DNA of 64,000 nt from CABYIR01 sp038103905 (GCA_038103905.1 JAYNZW010000007.1:1-64000), one strand, 5' to 3'; counted from the first letter of the stretch, positions 33,639 through 42,836 are shown. The notes: generated from the letters alone by a model not told the origin. Translations and numbers: made by a program.

Positions 33639-34507
33639 TTATAGAAGCGCTCTAATCTTAATTTATAATTAGAGCCAGGAAGTTGATTAATGAGTAGCTT
33701 AAGCTGCTTCTTTGATATCCAACCATTCTTATATGACTCTAATTCAATCGAACCTACTAATGTTTTATTCTTTTTTTGATATTTATGAACATAATTTGAA
33801 GCTTCTAGCATTTCCTCCGCATCCCCAGTATCAAACCATTTAACATCCTTATTAAGCGGAAATACATTAAGGTTTGCTCTTTGCAAATAAGATAAATGAA
33901 CATCTACTATTTCCAACTCACCTCTTTTTGAAGGCTTAAGCTTTTTTACGACTGAAATTGATTGATGATCATAAAAATAAAGCCCAGGTATCGTTAAATT
34001 ACTTTTCGGATTCTTGGGCTTCTCAGTTATTGACTTAATATTTTTTTTCTTGTCAAACTCAATTACTGCTGATTTTGATGGATATTTAGTTTTTACTGCA
34101 AGTATAGCTGCTTCTGATTTGGTTAACTGAACTTGACTTAGAACAGATTTAAAATTTTTACCAATGAACAAATTATCAGCTAATGCAAGAATAAATGGCT
34201 TCTTTGCTATAAATTTTTCAGCAATATTTATTGCATCAGGAATTCCAATTTGTTTTTTTTGATACGTATAACTGAACTTCATTCCAAGCTGTTTGCCATT
34301 GCCAAATAATTTTTTGAACTGTGGGATATCTTGTTTCTGACAAATAAATAATACTTCACGAACTCCAGCATTTATTAAGTTTGATAAGGCATAATACAAA
34401 AGTGGCTTGTCATATAGCGGCAAAAGAGGTTTTACGGTTACTTTAGTGGCAGGCGCCAAACGCGTTCCCTTGCCTGCCGCAAGAATAATTCCCTTTTTAA
34501 ATTTCAT
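33635..34507 (-). CDS. Nucleotide-sugar pyrophosphorylase (glucose-1-phosphate thymidylyltransferase-like)
   Basis: 290 residues. N-terminal GIILAAGKGTRLAPATKVTVKPL is the G-x-G-T-R-L-x-P-x-T NTP-binding signature followed by the catalytic Lys. LADNLFIG and LSYLQRANLNVFPL suit RmlA or GalU-type enzymes, which make dTDP- or UDP-glucose from glucose-1-phosphate. The length fits RmlA. No other rml gene is nearby, so its sugar pathway cannot be fixed. First gene of the operon with the deacylase and NUDIX genes. Confidence 0.75.
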   Translation of the reverse strand: MKFKKGIILAAGKGTRLAPATKVTVKPLLPLYDKPLLYYALSNLINAGVREVLFICQKQDIPQFKKLFGNGKQLGMKFSYTYQKKQIGIPDAINIAEKFIAKKPFILALADNLFIGKNFKSVLSQVQLTKSEAAILAVKTKYPSKSAVIEFDKKKNIKSITEKPKNPKSNLTIPGLYFYDHQSISVVKKLKPSKRGELEIVDVHLSYLQRANLNVFPLNKDVKWFDTGDAEEMLEASNYVHKYQKKNKTLVGSIELESYKNGWISKKQLKLLINQLPGSNYKLRLERFYK

Positions 34508-34525
34508 CTAAGTTTAATTTCTAAT

Positions 34526-35380
34526 TTAATTTTTATTAGATTTATGTTTCAAAAAATTTTTATCTCTTAGATTTCTATACTCTGGCTTTTTTTTCTGCAT
34601 TCTCGACATCATTGTGGACATTACGTCTTCTTTATGGAGTGTGGCAGCATTCCACAACGCGACATTTTCAAGACCTTCTCTCACTGTATGATCACGGGAA
34701 TAATTTAATGTTTCCTTTGTGACCCACATGGCTAGTGGTGTCTTCGATGCAAGTTTTTCAGCAATTTCAAATGCACTCTTCATCATTTCTTCATGACTAT
34801 CATGAAGCGAGCTCACAAGCCCAACCTCGTATGCCCTATCAGCTGAAACTTTCTCACCTAGCATTGTCCACTCTCTTGCAATTCCTGCAGGGATGATTTT
34901 TGGTAATCTTTGAATCGTCCCAATATCTGCAGCCAATCCAACATTAATTTCCTCGATTAAAAAAAATGAATCTTTTGTGCATATTCTAATATCTGCAGCT
35001 GATATTAGGTCAATGCCTCCACCTATGCATCCACCTTGTACTGCAACAACAACAGGGAAACGAGCGGTTTCTAGACAAGTGACAGCATTCTGAAGAAATT
35101 TTAACTGTTGGAGAAAATATCCTCGACTTCTACCAAGCTCATTTTCAGAGTCGTGATCAACAACATCATCTTTAAACATGCTTAAATCTATGCCTGAAGA
35201 GAAGTGCGGGCCTGTTGAAGAAACAATTAGTGCCCTTATTTCTCCAGTATCATCAAGTTCTTCAACTTCTTTTGGAAATAATTTCCAAAAGTCTTCATTC
35301 ATTGAATTTCTTTTTTCAGGTCTATTGAATCTGATGTGGGCTATTCCATTATTTATTTCAACATCAAAAGGTTTTGACAT
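34526..35380 (-). CDS. Enoyl-CoA hydratase/isomerase (crotonase) family protein
   Basis: 284 residues. Crotonase oxyanion motifs are seen: SGIDLSMF after the FSSG strand, and VQGGCIGGGIDLISAADIRI. The LIEEINVGLAADIGTIQRLP segment is usual for delta3,5-delta2,4-dienoyl-CoA isomerase-like members, with Glu and Asp available for catalysis. The N-terminus (MSKPFDVEINNGIAHIRFNRPEKRN) is well placed. It lies divergently from the MaoC/acyl-CoA dehydrogenase pair, suggesting a role in fatty-acid or related acyl-CoA breakdown. Confidence 0.85.
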   Translation of the reverse strand: MSKPFDVEINNGIAHIRFNRPEKRNSMNEDFWKLFPKEVEELDDTGEIRALIVSSTGPHFSSGIDLSMFKDDVVDHDSENELGRSRGYFLQQLKFLQNAVTCLETARFPVVVAVQGGCIGGGIDLISAADIRICTKDSFFLIEEINVGLAADIGTIQRLPKIIPAGIAREWTMLGEKVSADRAYEVGLVSSLHDSHEEMMKSAFEIAEKLASKTPLAMWVTKETLNYSRDHTVREGLENVALWNAATLHKEDVMSTMMSRMQKKKPEYRNLRDKNFLKHKSNKN

Positions 35381-35455
35381 ATTTTTTTCCTCGCCTTAAA
35401 TAAATGATCTATATAAACTATATATATATTTAAAAATTAGTGAAATACATAAAAT

Positions 35456-36304
35456 ATGGCTATTAATTACGATGAAATAATGTCGCTGACTTCTGAGAAT
35501 GTAGAGATCTCTTACACTGATAAGGACTCAATTCTTTATAGCCTAGGGGTGGGGTTTGGTAATGACCCCATGAATGTTTATGAATTAAAATATGTATATG
35601 AGAATTCACAGATTGCCCTACCATCAATGGCAACAAATTTTCAATATCACTCTCCTTTACTTTTAAAAGCAAATATCAATTTCATAATGGTTGTTCATGG
35701 TGAACAAAAACTCTCAATTACTAATCCGTTACCAGTATCAGGAGAATTTTTAGCAAATGCAAAAGTAATTGGTTGCTACGATAAAGGGCCAGGCAAAGGA
35801 GCAATTATTGATGTTGAAACAACAATTAATTTAAAAAAAGATAATACAGAAATCTGTAAATTAATAAGTACTACTTTTGCTCGAGGAGATGGGGGTTTTG
35901 ATGGACCGGCTTCACCCAAAAAAGAGTTAATCAAACCTACTGGAAATCCAGATTGTGTTCATGAAATAACAACAAAGCCTGATCAAGCTCTAATATTTAG
36001 ATTATCAGGGGACTATAATCCACTTCACTCTGATCCGAATTTCGCTAAGGCCGCTGGCTTTGAAAGACCAATTTTACATGGTATGTGTACTTACGGTATT
36101 GCCTGTCGCTCAATTGTTGAAAGTATGTGCGGTGGTGATACAAAAAAATTAAAAAGATTTGATTGTCGTTTTTCTTCTCCAGTATATCCTGGGGAAACAA
36201 TTATTACTGAAATGTGGAATGATGGAAATAATTTTTACTTCCAATCAAAAGTAAAAGAAAGTGACAAAATAGTTATTAAAAATGGAGAAGGTGAATTGAC
36301 ATGA
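35456..36304 (+). CDS. MaoC-family (R)-specific enoyl-CoA hydratase
   Basis: 282 residues, two-hotdog type as in the hydratase-2 domain of the peroxisomal multifunctional enzyme. The N-terminal half has LGVGFGNDPMNVYEL; the C-terminal half contains SGDYNPLHSDPNFAKAAGF and LHGMCTYG, the hydratase-2 motif with catalytic Asp and His. It hydrates trans-2-enoyl-CoA. The stop overlaps the acyl-CoA dehydrogenase start by 4 bases, so the two enzymes are probably made together for consecutive steps. Confidence 0.88.
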   Translation: MAINYDEIMSLTSENVEISYTDKDSILYSLGVGFGNDPMNVYELKYVYENSQIALPSMATNFQYHSPLLLKANINFIMVVHGEQKLSITNPLPVSGEFLANAKVIGCYDKGPGKGAIIDVETTINLKKDNTEICKLISTTFARGDGGFDGPASPKKELIKPTGNPDCVHEITTKPDQALIFRLSGDYNPLHSDPNFAKAAGFERPILHGMCTYGIACRSIVESMCGGDTKKLKRFDCRFSSPVYPGETIITEMWNDGNNFYFQSKVKESDKIVIKNGEGELT

Positions 36305-37482
36305 TACCGCCAGCTGGAATTGAACCTGGAAAGAGTAATTTGTTCTATAATGAGTCACATCATGCTTGGAGAGAGGAGTTAAGAAAATTTGTATCAAAAG
36401 AGATTGTTCCTTTTGTAGAAGAATGGGAAGATGCTGGAGAATTTTCAAAAGATCTTTATAAAAAAGCTGGTGACTTTGGATTACTTGGTATGGGTTATCC
36501 AGAAAAGTATGGTGGAACCAGTGAAGGAATTGATATTTTTCATGGAATAGTAACGTCTGAAGAACTTGCTCAAGGTTGTGGCGGTGTAGCTGCTAGTTTG
36601 TTATCACTAAATATTTCTTTGCCACTAATAATGGCACTTGGAACTGAAGAACAAAAACAAAAATATATTCCTCCAGTCATCGCAGGTGATAAAATTGCTT
36701 GTCTTGGTGTAACAGAACCATCAGGCGGTTCTGATGTTGCCGGAATAAAAACTAAAGCGGTGAGGGATGGCGATCATTTTGTAATAAATGGATCAAAAAT
36801 GTTTATTACAAGCGGCATGAGAGCTGATTATTATGTTGTTGCATGCAGAACTGGTGGGCCAGGAACATCAGGTATATCAGCAATTATAATTGAAAAAGGA
36901 ACTCCAGGATTTACCCAAACACCATTAAAAAAAATGGGTTGGCTGTCTTCTGATACAGCTGCCTTATATTTTGATAACGTGCGAGTACCAGTTGAAAATC
37001 TGATTGGAGGTGAAAACTCTGGTTGGATGGGAATAATGTCTAATTTTAGCCAAGAAAGGCTTGGATTAGCGGCTGGTATGAATGCTTATTCTCAGATCTG
37101 TATTGATGAAGCTGTAGCTTGGGCAAAAGATAGAAAAACTTTTGGTAAACCTCTAATTGAAAACCAGGTAATTAAACATAAGCTTGCTGAAATGAGTAGG
37201 ATGGTTAACGCAACTAAAGCATATATGGAACTTATGACTTGGAGAGTTATGAACGGCGAGCAACCAATTGCAGATTTAGCATTACTTAAAGTTCAAGCTA
37301 GTAAAACAATGGAGTTTTGTGCTCGAGAAGCCATGCAGATACTTGGAGGGGCCGGCTACCTCAAAGCAAATAGCGGTCCTGGCAAAGTTGAAAGGATCTA
37401 CCGCGAAGTAAGAGTGAATGCAATAGGTGGAGGCTCGGAAGAAATCATGCTCGACCTTGCATCTCGACAGTTAGGTTTTTGA
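36301..37482 (+). CDS. Acyl-CoA dehydrogenase
   Basis: 393 residues, standard length. FAD/substrate motifs CLGVTEPSGGSDVAG, GSKMFITSG and the C-terminal QILGGAGYLKANSGPGKVER, with GGGSEEIM near the end, fit the family. It oxidises acyl-CoA to enoyl-CoA, donating electrons to ETF. Chain-length or branch specificity is not readable. It follows the MaoC gene with a 4-base overlap. Confidence 0.9.
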   Translation: MIPPAGIEPGKSNLFYNESHHAWREELRKFVSKEIVPFVEEWEDAGEFSKDLYKKAGDFGLLGMGYPEKYGGTSEGIDIFHGIVTSEELAQGCGGVAASLLSLNISLPLIMALGTEEQKQKYIPPVIAGDKIACLGVTEPSGGSDVAGIKTKAVRDGDHFVINGSKMFITSGMRADYYVVACRTGGPGTSGISAIIIEKGTPGFTQTPLKKMGWLSSDTAALYFDNVRVPVENLIGGENSGWMGIMSNFSQERLGLAAGMNAYSQICIDEAVAWAKDRKTFGKPLIENQVIKHKLAEMSRMVNATKAYMELMTWRVMNGEQPIADLALLKVQASKTMEFCAREAMQILGGAGYLKANSGPGKVERIYREVRVNAIGGGSEEIMLDLASRQLGF

Positions 37483-37501
37483 TTTATCAATCCGATACTT
37501 G

Positions 37502-37519
37502 TTTATTTATATAAATAAA
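37502..37519. repeat. 18-bp perfect AT palindrome after the acyl-CoA dehydrogenase gene
   Basis: All 18 bases (A/T only) read the same on both strands. It lies 20 bases after the stop codon. It may be a weak AT terminator, a regulator site, or coincidence in AT-rich DNA. Confidence 0.5.
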
Positions 37520-37526
37520 TATGTAT

Positions 37527-37548
37527 AAATATTATATAAATAATATTT
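37527..37548. repeat. 9-bp inverted repeat with 4-base loop
   Basis: Arms 37527-37535 and 37540-37548 are exact complements. Together with the palindrome just upstream it forms a clustered AT-only hairpin region in the 156-base spacer before the TauE-like gene. Function uncertain. Confidence 0.45.
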
Positions 37549-37638
37549 TACATAGTTGGTTTTCTTGAACTCTTACTCAAATAAACACCTTTCAAATCAT
37601 AAATTTAAACAAAGTAGAAAAGTGTCATTCAAATTCTG

Positions 37639-38562
37639 ATGAGCATTTATCTACCAATAGCTGAAATCTCAATAAATATCTTTCTGTTAATTTCTCTAGG
37701 GGGAGTTGTGGGTTTCTTATCTGGAATGTTTGGTCTAGGTGGAGGGTTTTTAATGACACCATTGTTAATATTTATTGGCATACCAACAAATGTAGCGGTT
37801 GCTACTTCTGCTAACCAGATTGTAGCTTCATCTGTATCGGGTGCAATAGGCCACTGGCGACAAGGGTTGGTTGACATAAAAATGGGAGGAGTTTTACTTT
37901 CTGGAGGTATCCTTGGTTCTATTGTTGGTGTAAAATTTTTTGATTATCTCTCAAATATTGGTCAGATTGATGCAGTAATTTCAGTGCTTTATTTTGCATT
38001 GTTGTTTTCAATAGGGGCTTTAATGTTAATTGAAAGTTCTCAAGTAATCAGAGATAGGATTAGAAAAAAAACTGTAAAAAAGAAACTACACTATCATAAT
38101 TGGGCGCATAGACTTCCATTTAAAACAAAATTCTATACTTCAAAATTATATATAAGTGTAATTCCACCAATAATAATAGGGTTTGTAATTGGAATATTAT
38201 CAGGAACAATGGGCATTGGAGGTTCGTTTATTTTAATACCTGCAATGATTTACTTTCTAGGAATGCCAACTTCAAAAGTAATAGGTACTTCGCTATTTCA
38301 GATTATTTTCATAACCGCAATAGTCACATTGCTTCATGCAACTACAACTTTTGCACTTGATGCTGTTCTTGCAGTTATTTTAATCATATCGTCAGTTGTT
38401 GGAGCTCAAGTAGGAGTCATTACAGCAAATAAACTAAGAGGAGAAGATTTAAGAGCTTTATTAGCAATAATTGTTTTAGTGGTTGCCGTTCAGATTGCTG
38501 CAGAATTATTTATTCAGCCTGACGATGTATTTAATTTTTCCCATATGGCTAATTATAAATGA
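37639..38562 (+). CDS. Sulfite exporter TauE/SafE-family protein
   Basis: 307 residues with about eight membrane segments. Both copies of the repeated motif are present: GFLSGMFGLGGGFLMTPLL (N-half) and GILSGTMGIGGSFILIPAM (C-half). Family members export sulfite, sulfoacetate or other small anions across the inner membrane. The next gene, TIGR02186, overlaps its stop by 4 bases, a pairing commonly seen in alphaproteobacteria. The cargo is not known. Confidence 0.85.
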   Translation: MSIYLPIAEISINIFLLISLGGVVGFLSGMFGLGGGFLMTPLLIFIGIPTNVAVATSANQIVASSVSGAIGHWRQGLVDIKMGGVLLSGGILGSIVGVKFFDYLSNIGQIDAVISVLYFALLFSIGALMLIESSQVIRDRIRKKTVKKKLHYHNWAHRLPFKTKFYTSKLYISVIPPIIIGFVIGILSGTMGIGGSFILIPAMIYFLGMPTSKVIGTSLFQIIFITAIVTLLHATTTFALDAVLAVILIISSVVGAQVGVITANKLRGEDLRALLAIIVLVVAVQIAAELFIQPDDVFNFSHMANYK

Positions 38563-39347
38563 ACTTAAAATCTATCATCATTATTGTAACAGTTTACTTA
38601 AGCTTAATTTTAAATTCAAATTCATTAGTAATTGGATCAGATGAAAATGAAATTTTAATTGACGCTAATTTTTCGGGAAAAGATCTACTAGTATTTGGAG
38701 CCTTTTACGCTGATCCATCTCAGCCTCGTGAAAAAAAGGGAGATATTTTAATTGAAGTGGTTGGTCCGAAAGAGGATATTGTCCTAAGAAAAAAAGAGTC
38801 TTTCTTAGGATTTTGGCTAAATGCGAAAAGCGTAAAATTTAGAGACGTACCAAGCTTTTATTATTTATCAAGTACAAGTAAATTGAAGGATAGTTTTTTT
38901 GAAAAAAATAGTATTGGTTTACTTGAAACTGATCAGTTGCCAGAAGTAAATTGGAGCTTGATTACAACTGAATGGGGAACTGTAAGTTCTGATGAGGAAA
39001 AACAAGAATTTTATGAAGCCCTCGTTCGCAATAAGACTTATGAAAATGTTTTTAAGCAAACTTCTGAAGAGATTGAAATACTTGATGGTAATTTATTCAA
39101 AACGAATATACCAATACCTAACACGGTTCCAGTTGGCACCTATGATGTGAATTTATATTTGATTTTAAATAATAAAATCTCAAAAGATTACTCATATAAG
39201 TTCAAAGTGAGACGAATTGGAATAGAAAGTATAATTTTCAACTTTGCTAATAGTTTTCCACTTCTATATGGGTTTACTTCACTGGTAATCGCTCTTATTA
39301 TAGGATGGATTAGCGCAGACTTATTTAGAAGATTCAGAAAAGCATAA
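38559..39347 (+). CDS. TIGR02186 (Alph_Pro_TM) membrane protein
   Basis: 262 residues: signal peptide (1-22), a large beta-rich extracytoplasmic part, and one C-terminal membrane helix (about 232-255). Family motifs are FSGKDLLVFGAFY, LIEVVGPKEDIVLRKK and LGFWLNAKSVKFRDVPSFYYLSST. The family is uncharacterised and typically adjacent to TauE/SafE exporters, as here. Stop and CcdA start share one base, indicating coupling. Probably an accessory protein for the exporter. Confidence 0.82.
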   Translation: MNLKSIIIIVTVYLSLILNSNSLVIGSDENEILIDANFSGKDLLVFGAFYADPSQPREKKGDILIEVVGPKEDIVLRKKESFLGFWLNAKSVKFRDVPSFYYLSSTSKLKDSFFEKNSIGLLETDQLPEVNWSLITTEWGTVSSDEEKQEFYEALVRNKTYENVFKQTSEEIEILDGNLFKTNIPIPNTVPVGTYDVNLYLILNNKISKDYSYKFKVRRIGIESIIFNFANSFPLLYGFTSLVIALIIGWISADLFRRFRKA

Positions 39348-40075
39348 TGGAAGAAATATCATATAGTTATGTCCTGCTAGCAGGACTATTAAGTTTCTTA
39401 TCTCCTTGCGTACTACCAATAGTGCCTGGATACCTGTGTTTCATTGCCGGTACATCACTTGATAAAGTTTTGGATGATAGTTCAGTAGTAAGAGTAAATA
39501 TTTTTAAGTATGCATTAAGCTTTGTTATTGGTTTTTCTACAGTTTTTATCTTACTAGGAGCTTCGGCAACAATCCTCAGTAGCTTGTTATATGAATACAT
39601 TAATATTCTAAGAATTGTTGGAGGTATAATAATTATAATATTTGGCATTCACTTCACACAAATTATTCAAATCCCTTTTTTGAATAGTGATACGAGATTT
39701 CAATTACAAAATTATAGACCTGGTTTAGTTGGGTCTTATATAATTGGATTATCATTTGCTTTTGGGTGGACACCTTGTATTGGTCCAATTCTTGGAAGTG
39801 TTCTATCTATTGCAGCTAGTTCCGAAACAGTTTCAACGGGCATTATACTGCTAATGATTTATTCTGCTGGACTTGGAATACCATTTTTGTTTGCAGCTTA
39901 CGGAATTGGTGGATTCTTAAAATTTTTATCAAAAATTAGAAAGTATATAAGAGCAATAGAAATTTTTACTGGAGTATTGCTAATTCTATTTGGTTTCCTT
40001 ATTCTAACAAATAGAATACAGGAAATTGCATTCTTTTTTATTAAATACTTTCCTATATTATCTCAATTTGGTTAA
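39347..40075 (+). CDS. ccdA: CcdA-type thiol:disulfide transport protein
   Basis: 242 residues, six membrane helices. The two conserved Cys are in LSFLSPCVLPIVPGY and FGWTPCIGPILGS. CcdA passes electrons from cytoplasmic thioredoxin to the periplasm for cytochrome c maturation or other thiol reduction. It follows TIGR02186 by a shared base, linking thiol reduction with the TauE-TIGR02186 pair. Confidence 0.88.
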   Translation: MEEISYSYVLLAGLLSFLSPCVLPIVPGYLCFIAGTSLDKVLDDSSVVRVNIFKYALSFVIGFSTVFILLGASATILSSLLYEYINILRIVGGIIIIIFGIHFTQIIQIPFLNSDTRFQLQNYRPGLVGSYIIGLSFAFGWTPCIGPILGSVLSIAASSETVSTGIILLMIYSAGLGIPFLFAAYGIGGFLKFLSKIRKYIRAIEIFTGVLLILFGFLILTNRIQEIAFFFIKYFPILSQFG

Positions 40076-40086
40076 AGGAGCCGTCA

Positions 40087-40962
40087 ATGTTTGAAAAAAA
40101 TTTATTACAAAATAAAAGAATTTTAGTTTCTGGCGGTGGTTCAGGACTTGGAAAAGCTATGGCAACAAGATATTTGGAACTTGGAGCGGATATTTATATT
40201 TGTGGCAGAAGAAAGTCAGTCTTAGAAGAAACATCTAAAGAACTAATGGATCTTCATGGTGGCTCAGTAAAACCAATTTCATGTGACATAAAAATTCCGG
40301 AAGCAATTGAAGATATGGTTGATGAAATCTGGAGTGAAGGTCCTCTCACAGGCTTACTAAATAATGCTGCAGGGAATTTTATCTCAAGAACAGAAGACTT
40401 ATCTCCTAGAGCGTTTACTGCTATTTCTAATATTGTCTTTAATGGGACTTTTTACATGACAAATGCTATTGGAAAAAGGTGGTTAAATGAAAATCTTAAA
40501 GGTAGCATTATCTCAATACTAACAACTTGGATAGACAGTAGTGGCCCATATACAGTTCCATCTGCAATGTCTAAGTCAGGTCTTGCAACTATGACTAGGT
40601 CTTTAGCAGCTGAATGGGGAAATAGAGGAATAAGATTAAATGGTATTTCTCCTGGGCCTTTTCCAACTAAAGGTGCATGGGATAGATTAGCTCCAGGTGA
40701 TAAAGGGAAGAATTTAATGGATGCTATACCAATGAAAAGAACTGGAGAATTAAGTGAGCTAGCAAACCTTGCAACTTTCTTAATGGCAGATGGATGTGAA
40801 TATCTAACAGGAGAAATCATTGCGATAGATGGCGCTCAGTGGCTGAATCATGCTGGTAATTTTTACGAAATGCTAAAAGATGTTACCGATCAGGAATGGG
40901 ATCAATTAAGAAATATGATTAAAGCTTCAAATGATGCAGACAAAGCAAAAAGGTCTGTTTAA
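40087..40962 (+). CDS. SDR oxidoreductase, peroxisomal-2,4-dienoyl-CoA-reductase-like
   Basis: 291 residues. Cofactor motif VSGGGSGLGKAMA, RRKS after beta-2 (NADPH-like), LNNAAGNF and SPGPFPTKGAWDRL match the 2,4-dienoyl-CoA reductase subgroup. The classical Tyr of Y-x3-K is replaced: the sequence at that position is SAMSK, with Lys kept, as occurs in some members of this subgroup. A GGAG precedes the start. It fits unsaturated acyl-CoA degradation with the crotonase and acyl-CoA dehydrogenase genes. The end overlaps the next gene's end by 4 bases (convergent). Confidence 0.8.
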   Translation: MFEKNLLQNKRILVSGGGSGLGKAMATRYLELGADIYICGRRKSVLEETSKELMDLHGGSVKPISCDIKIPEAIEDMVDEIWSEGPLTGLLNNAAGNFISRTEDLSPRAFTAISNIVFNGTFYMTNAIGKRWLNENLKGSIISILTTWIDSSGPYTVPSAMSKSGLATMTRSLAAEWGNRGIRLNGISPGPFPTKGAWDRLAPGDKGKNLMDAIPMKRTGELSELANLATFLMADGCEYLTGEIIAIDGAQWLNHAGNFYEMLKDVTDQEWDQLRNMIKASNDADKAKRSV

Positions 40963-41771
40963 TCGAAGTTTTTTTTATACATATTCCGTGAGAAGCTTCT
41001 AATTATGAATGGAAAATAATTCATAACAAAAGAAGCAAATTTACCTTCCCATCCAACTTTATTATGAACTTTTCTACTTTTATAGACGGATAAGACAGCT
41101 TCAGCTACTTTTTCAGCAGGATAAATTTTTGAAATCTCTTTTATTTTATCTCTATTAAAAGTTCCATCCATTCTCTCAGTAACTTGTTCAGCATTAAGTA
41201 TAGGAGTTTCTGTAAACCATGGATTAATTTCACAAACAGAAATTCCATATTTATGAAACTCTACATTCAGAGACTCAGTTAATCCTCTGACTGCAAATTT
41301 TGTAGCAGAGTAGACCGCGGCACCTGGAACAGGTACAAATCCACCAATAGATGATGTATTAACTATAACGCTTTGGTTAGTTTTTTTAAGTAAAGGTAGA
41401 ATTGCATAGATACCATTAATTATGCCATTCAAATTAACGTCTACAATTTTTTTAGACTCCTGAATCGGAATATCCTCTACTCTTCCGGTAAAATTTGCAA
41501 TTCCAGCATTATTAAAAAATAAATCGCATTTACCGTTTGTATACTTTTCAAATGATTCTCTTGCTTTCTCCCATTCCTTTACGCTTGTTACATCAAGTTT
41601 TTGATACATGCATAAGTTATGACCAATTTCTCGAGCAACCTCAATAAGGCCCTCTTCATTAATATCAAATAATCCTACTTCCCAACCCTTTTTTGCAAAA
41701 TAAATAGCAGTAGCTTTTCCAATTCCAGATGCTGCTCCTGTAATAAATATACTTTTTTTATTTTGTTTCAT
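40959..41771 (-). CDS. Short-chain dehydrogenase/reductase
   Basis: 270 residues. Classical motifs: ITGAASGIGKATA, FDIN (acidic beta-2 end, NAD-like), NNAGIANF, catalytic Ser in NTSSIGG and YSATK. Substrate unknown. It starts 7 bases after pyrD and is likely the tail of the lysK-pyrD-SDR unit. Confidence 0.8.
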   Translation of the reverse strand: MKQNKKSIFITGAASGIGKATAIYFAKKGWEVGLFDINEEGLIEVAREIGHNLCMYQKLDVTSVKEWEKARESFEKYTNGKCDLFFNNAGIANFTGRVEDIPIQESKKIVDVNLNGIINGIYAILPLLKKTNQSVIVNTSSIGGFVPVPGAAVYSATKFAVRGLTESLNVEFHKYGISVCEINPWFTETPILNAEQVTERMDGTFNRDKIKEISKIYPAEKVAEAVLSVYKSRKVHNKVGWEGKFASFVMNYFPFIIRSFSRNMYKKNFD

Positions 41772-41778
41772 TCCAAAT

Positions 41779-42828
41779 TTAATTATTTATTTCAGAGCGA
41801 ACTGCCTGCTCAATATTTTCAAAATTATCCTTCTCAAGATAATCTACAAGATCTTTCTTAATATTTTCAATAAGTCTAGACCCCTCATAAGTTAAAGCTG
41901 TATAAAGTTGAACAGCGGAAGCGCCTAATTTTATTTTTTTATATACATCAGCCGCATTGGAAATGCCTCCAACACCAATAAGTGAAATTTCACCTTTAGT
42001 TTTTGTTGAAATAAGCTTTAAAACTTCATTAGACTTATCTCTAATAGGGACTCCTGACAGCCCTCCCTTTTCTCGAAAGAGTCTATTTGCTAAGCTGGAA
42101 GGTCTTTCAGTTGATGTATTTGAAACAATTAAACCATCAATATTATTTTTATAGACAATATTAATTATATCATCGTAATCTTTTTCAGAGCTATCAGGAT
42201 CTATTTTCAAGAAAATATTTTTCTGAATTGACTTGCTATCTTTGATCATCTTTAGTTCTTTAGTCAGAGTATCAAGTGACTCGATTTTTTGGATATCTCT
42301 AAGTCCTTCTGTATTTGGAGATGAAAGATTAATAGTTATATAATCTGCATCAGAATAAATTTTTTCAAACAAGATAAGATAATCATTGATAAAATTACTT
42401 GAATCTCTATTTGGGCCGATATTAGCACCTACTATGCTAATATTCTTTTTTCTTTTATTGAAATTTACTGAAAAACTATCAATACCTTTATTATTAAATC
42501 CCAGTCTATTAATCAATGCCCTATCCTCAAGAAGCCTGAAAACTCTTGGTTTGGGATTTCCATATTGTGGTTTAATAGTAGTTGTACCACATTCAATTAA
42601 TCCAAACCCTAGTTTTTGCATAGCATTAATTACTTCAGCATTTTTATCAAAACCGGCAGCTAAACCAATTGGATTTCTCAATTTTAGCCCTGCAATCGAG
42701 CAAGTAAGGCTAGGGTGATCATTTCTTTGATTCATTCCAAATGCTAGATACTTTAAAATTTGGATAGTTAAAAAATGAGAAGTTTCTGGTTGAAATGATT
42801 TTATTAAGTTTAGTAGATACTTTTCCAT
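41779..42828 (-). CDS. pyrD: Dihydroorotate dehydrogenase, quinone (class 2)
   Basis: 349 residues. The N-terminal helix segment (about 1-40, KYLLNLIKSFQPETSHFLTIQILKYL is characteristic in its position) marks the membrane-associated class 2 enzyme. NPIGLAAGFDKNAEV, RLGFNNKG, NLSSPNTEGLRD with the catalytic Ser, and GGLSGVPI are present. It oxidises dihydroorotate to orotate with quinone in pyrimidine synthesis. 8 bases after lysK. Confidence 0.93.
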   Translation of the reverse strand: MEKYLLNLIKSFQPETSHFLTIQILKYLAFGMNQRNDHPSLTCSIAGLKLRNPIGLAAGFDKNAEVINAMQKLGFGLIECGTTTIKPQYGNPKPRVFRLLEDRALINRLGFNNKGIDSFSVNFNKRKKNISIVGANIGPNRDSSNFINDYLILFEKIYSDADYITINLSSPNTEGLRDIQKIESLDTLTKELKMIKDSKSIQKNIFLKIDPDSSEKDYDDIINIVYKNNIDGLIVSNTSTERPSSLANRLFREKGGLSGVPIRDKSNEVLKLISTKTKGEISLIGVGGISNAADVYKKIKLGASAVQLYTALTYEGSRLIENIKKDLVDYLEKDNFENIEQAVRSEINN

Positions 42829-42836
42829 TATCTATT

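Noticed and set aside
40452..40820. 122-codon open frame antisense to an SDR gene
   Set aside because: Fully inside a gene with clear SDR motifs; no independent support.
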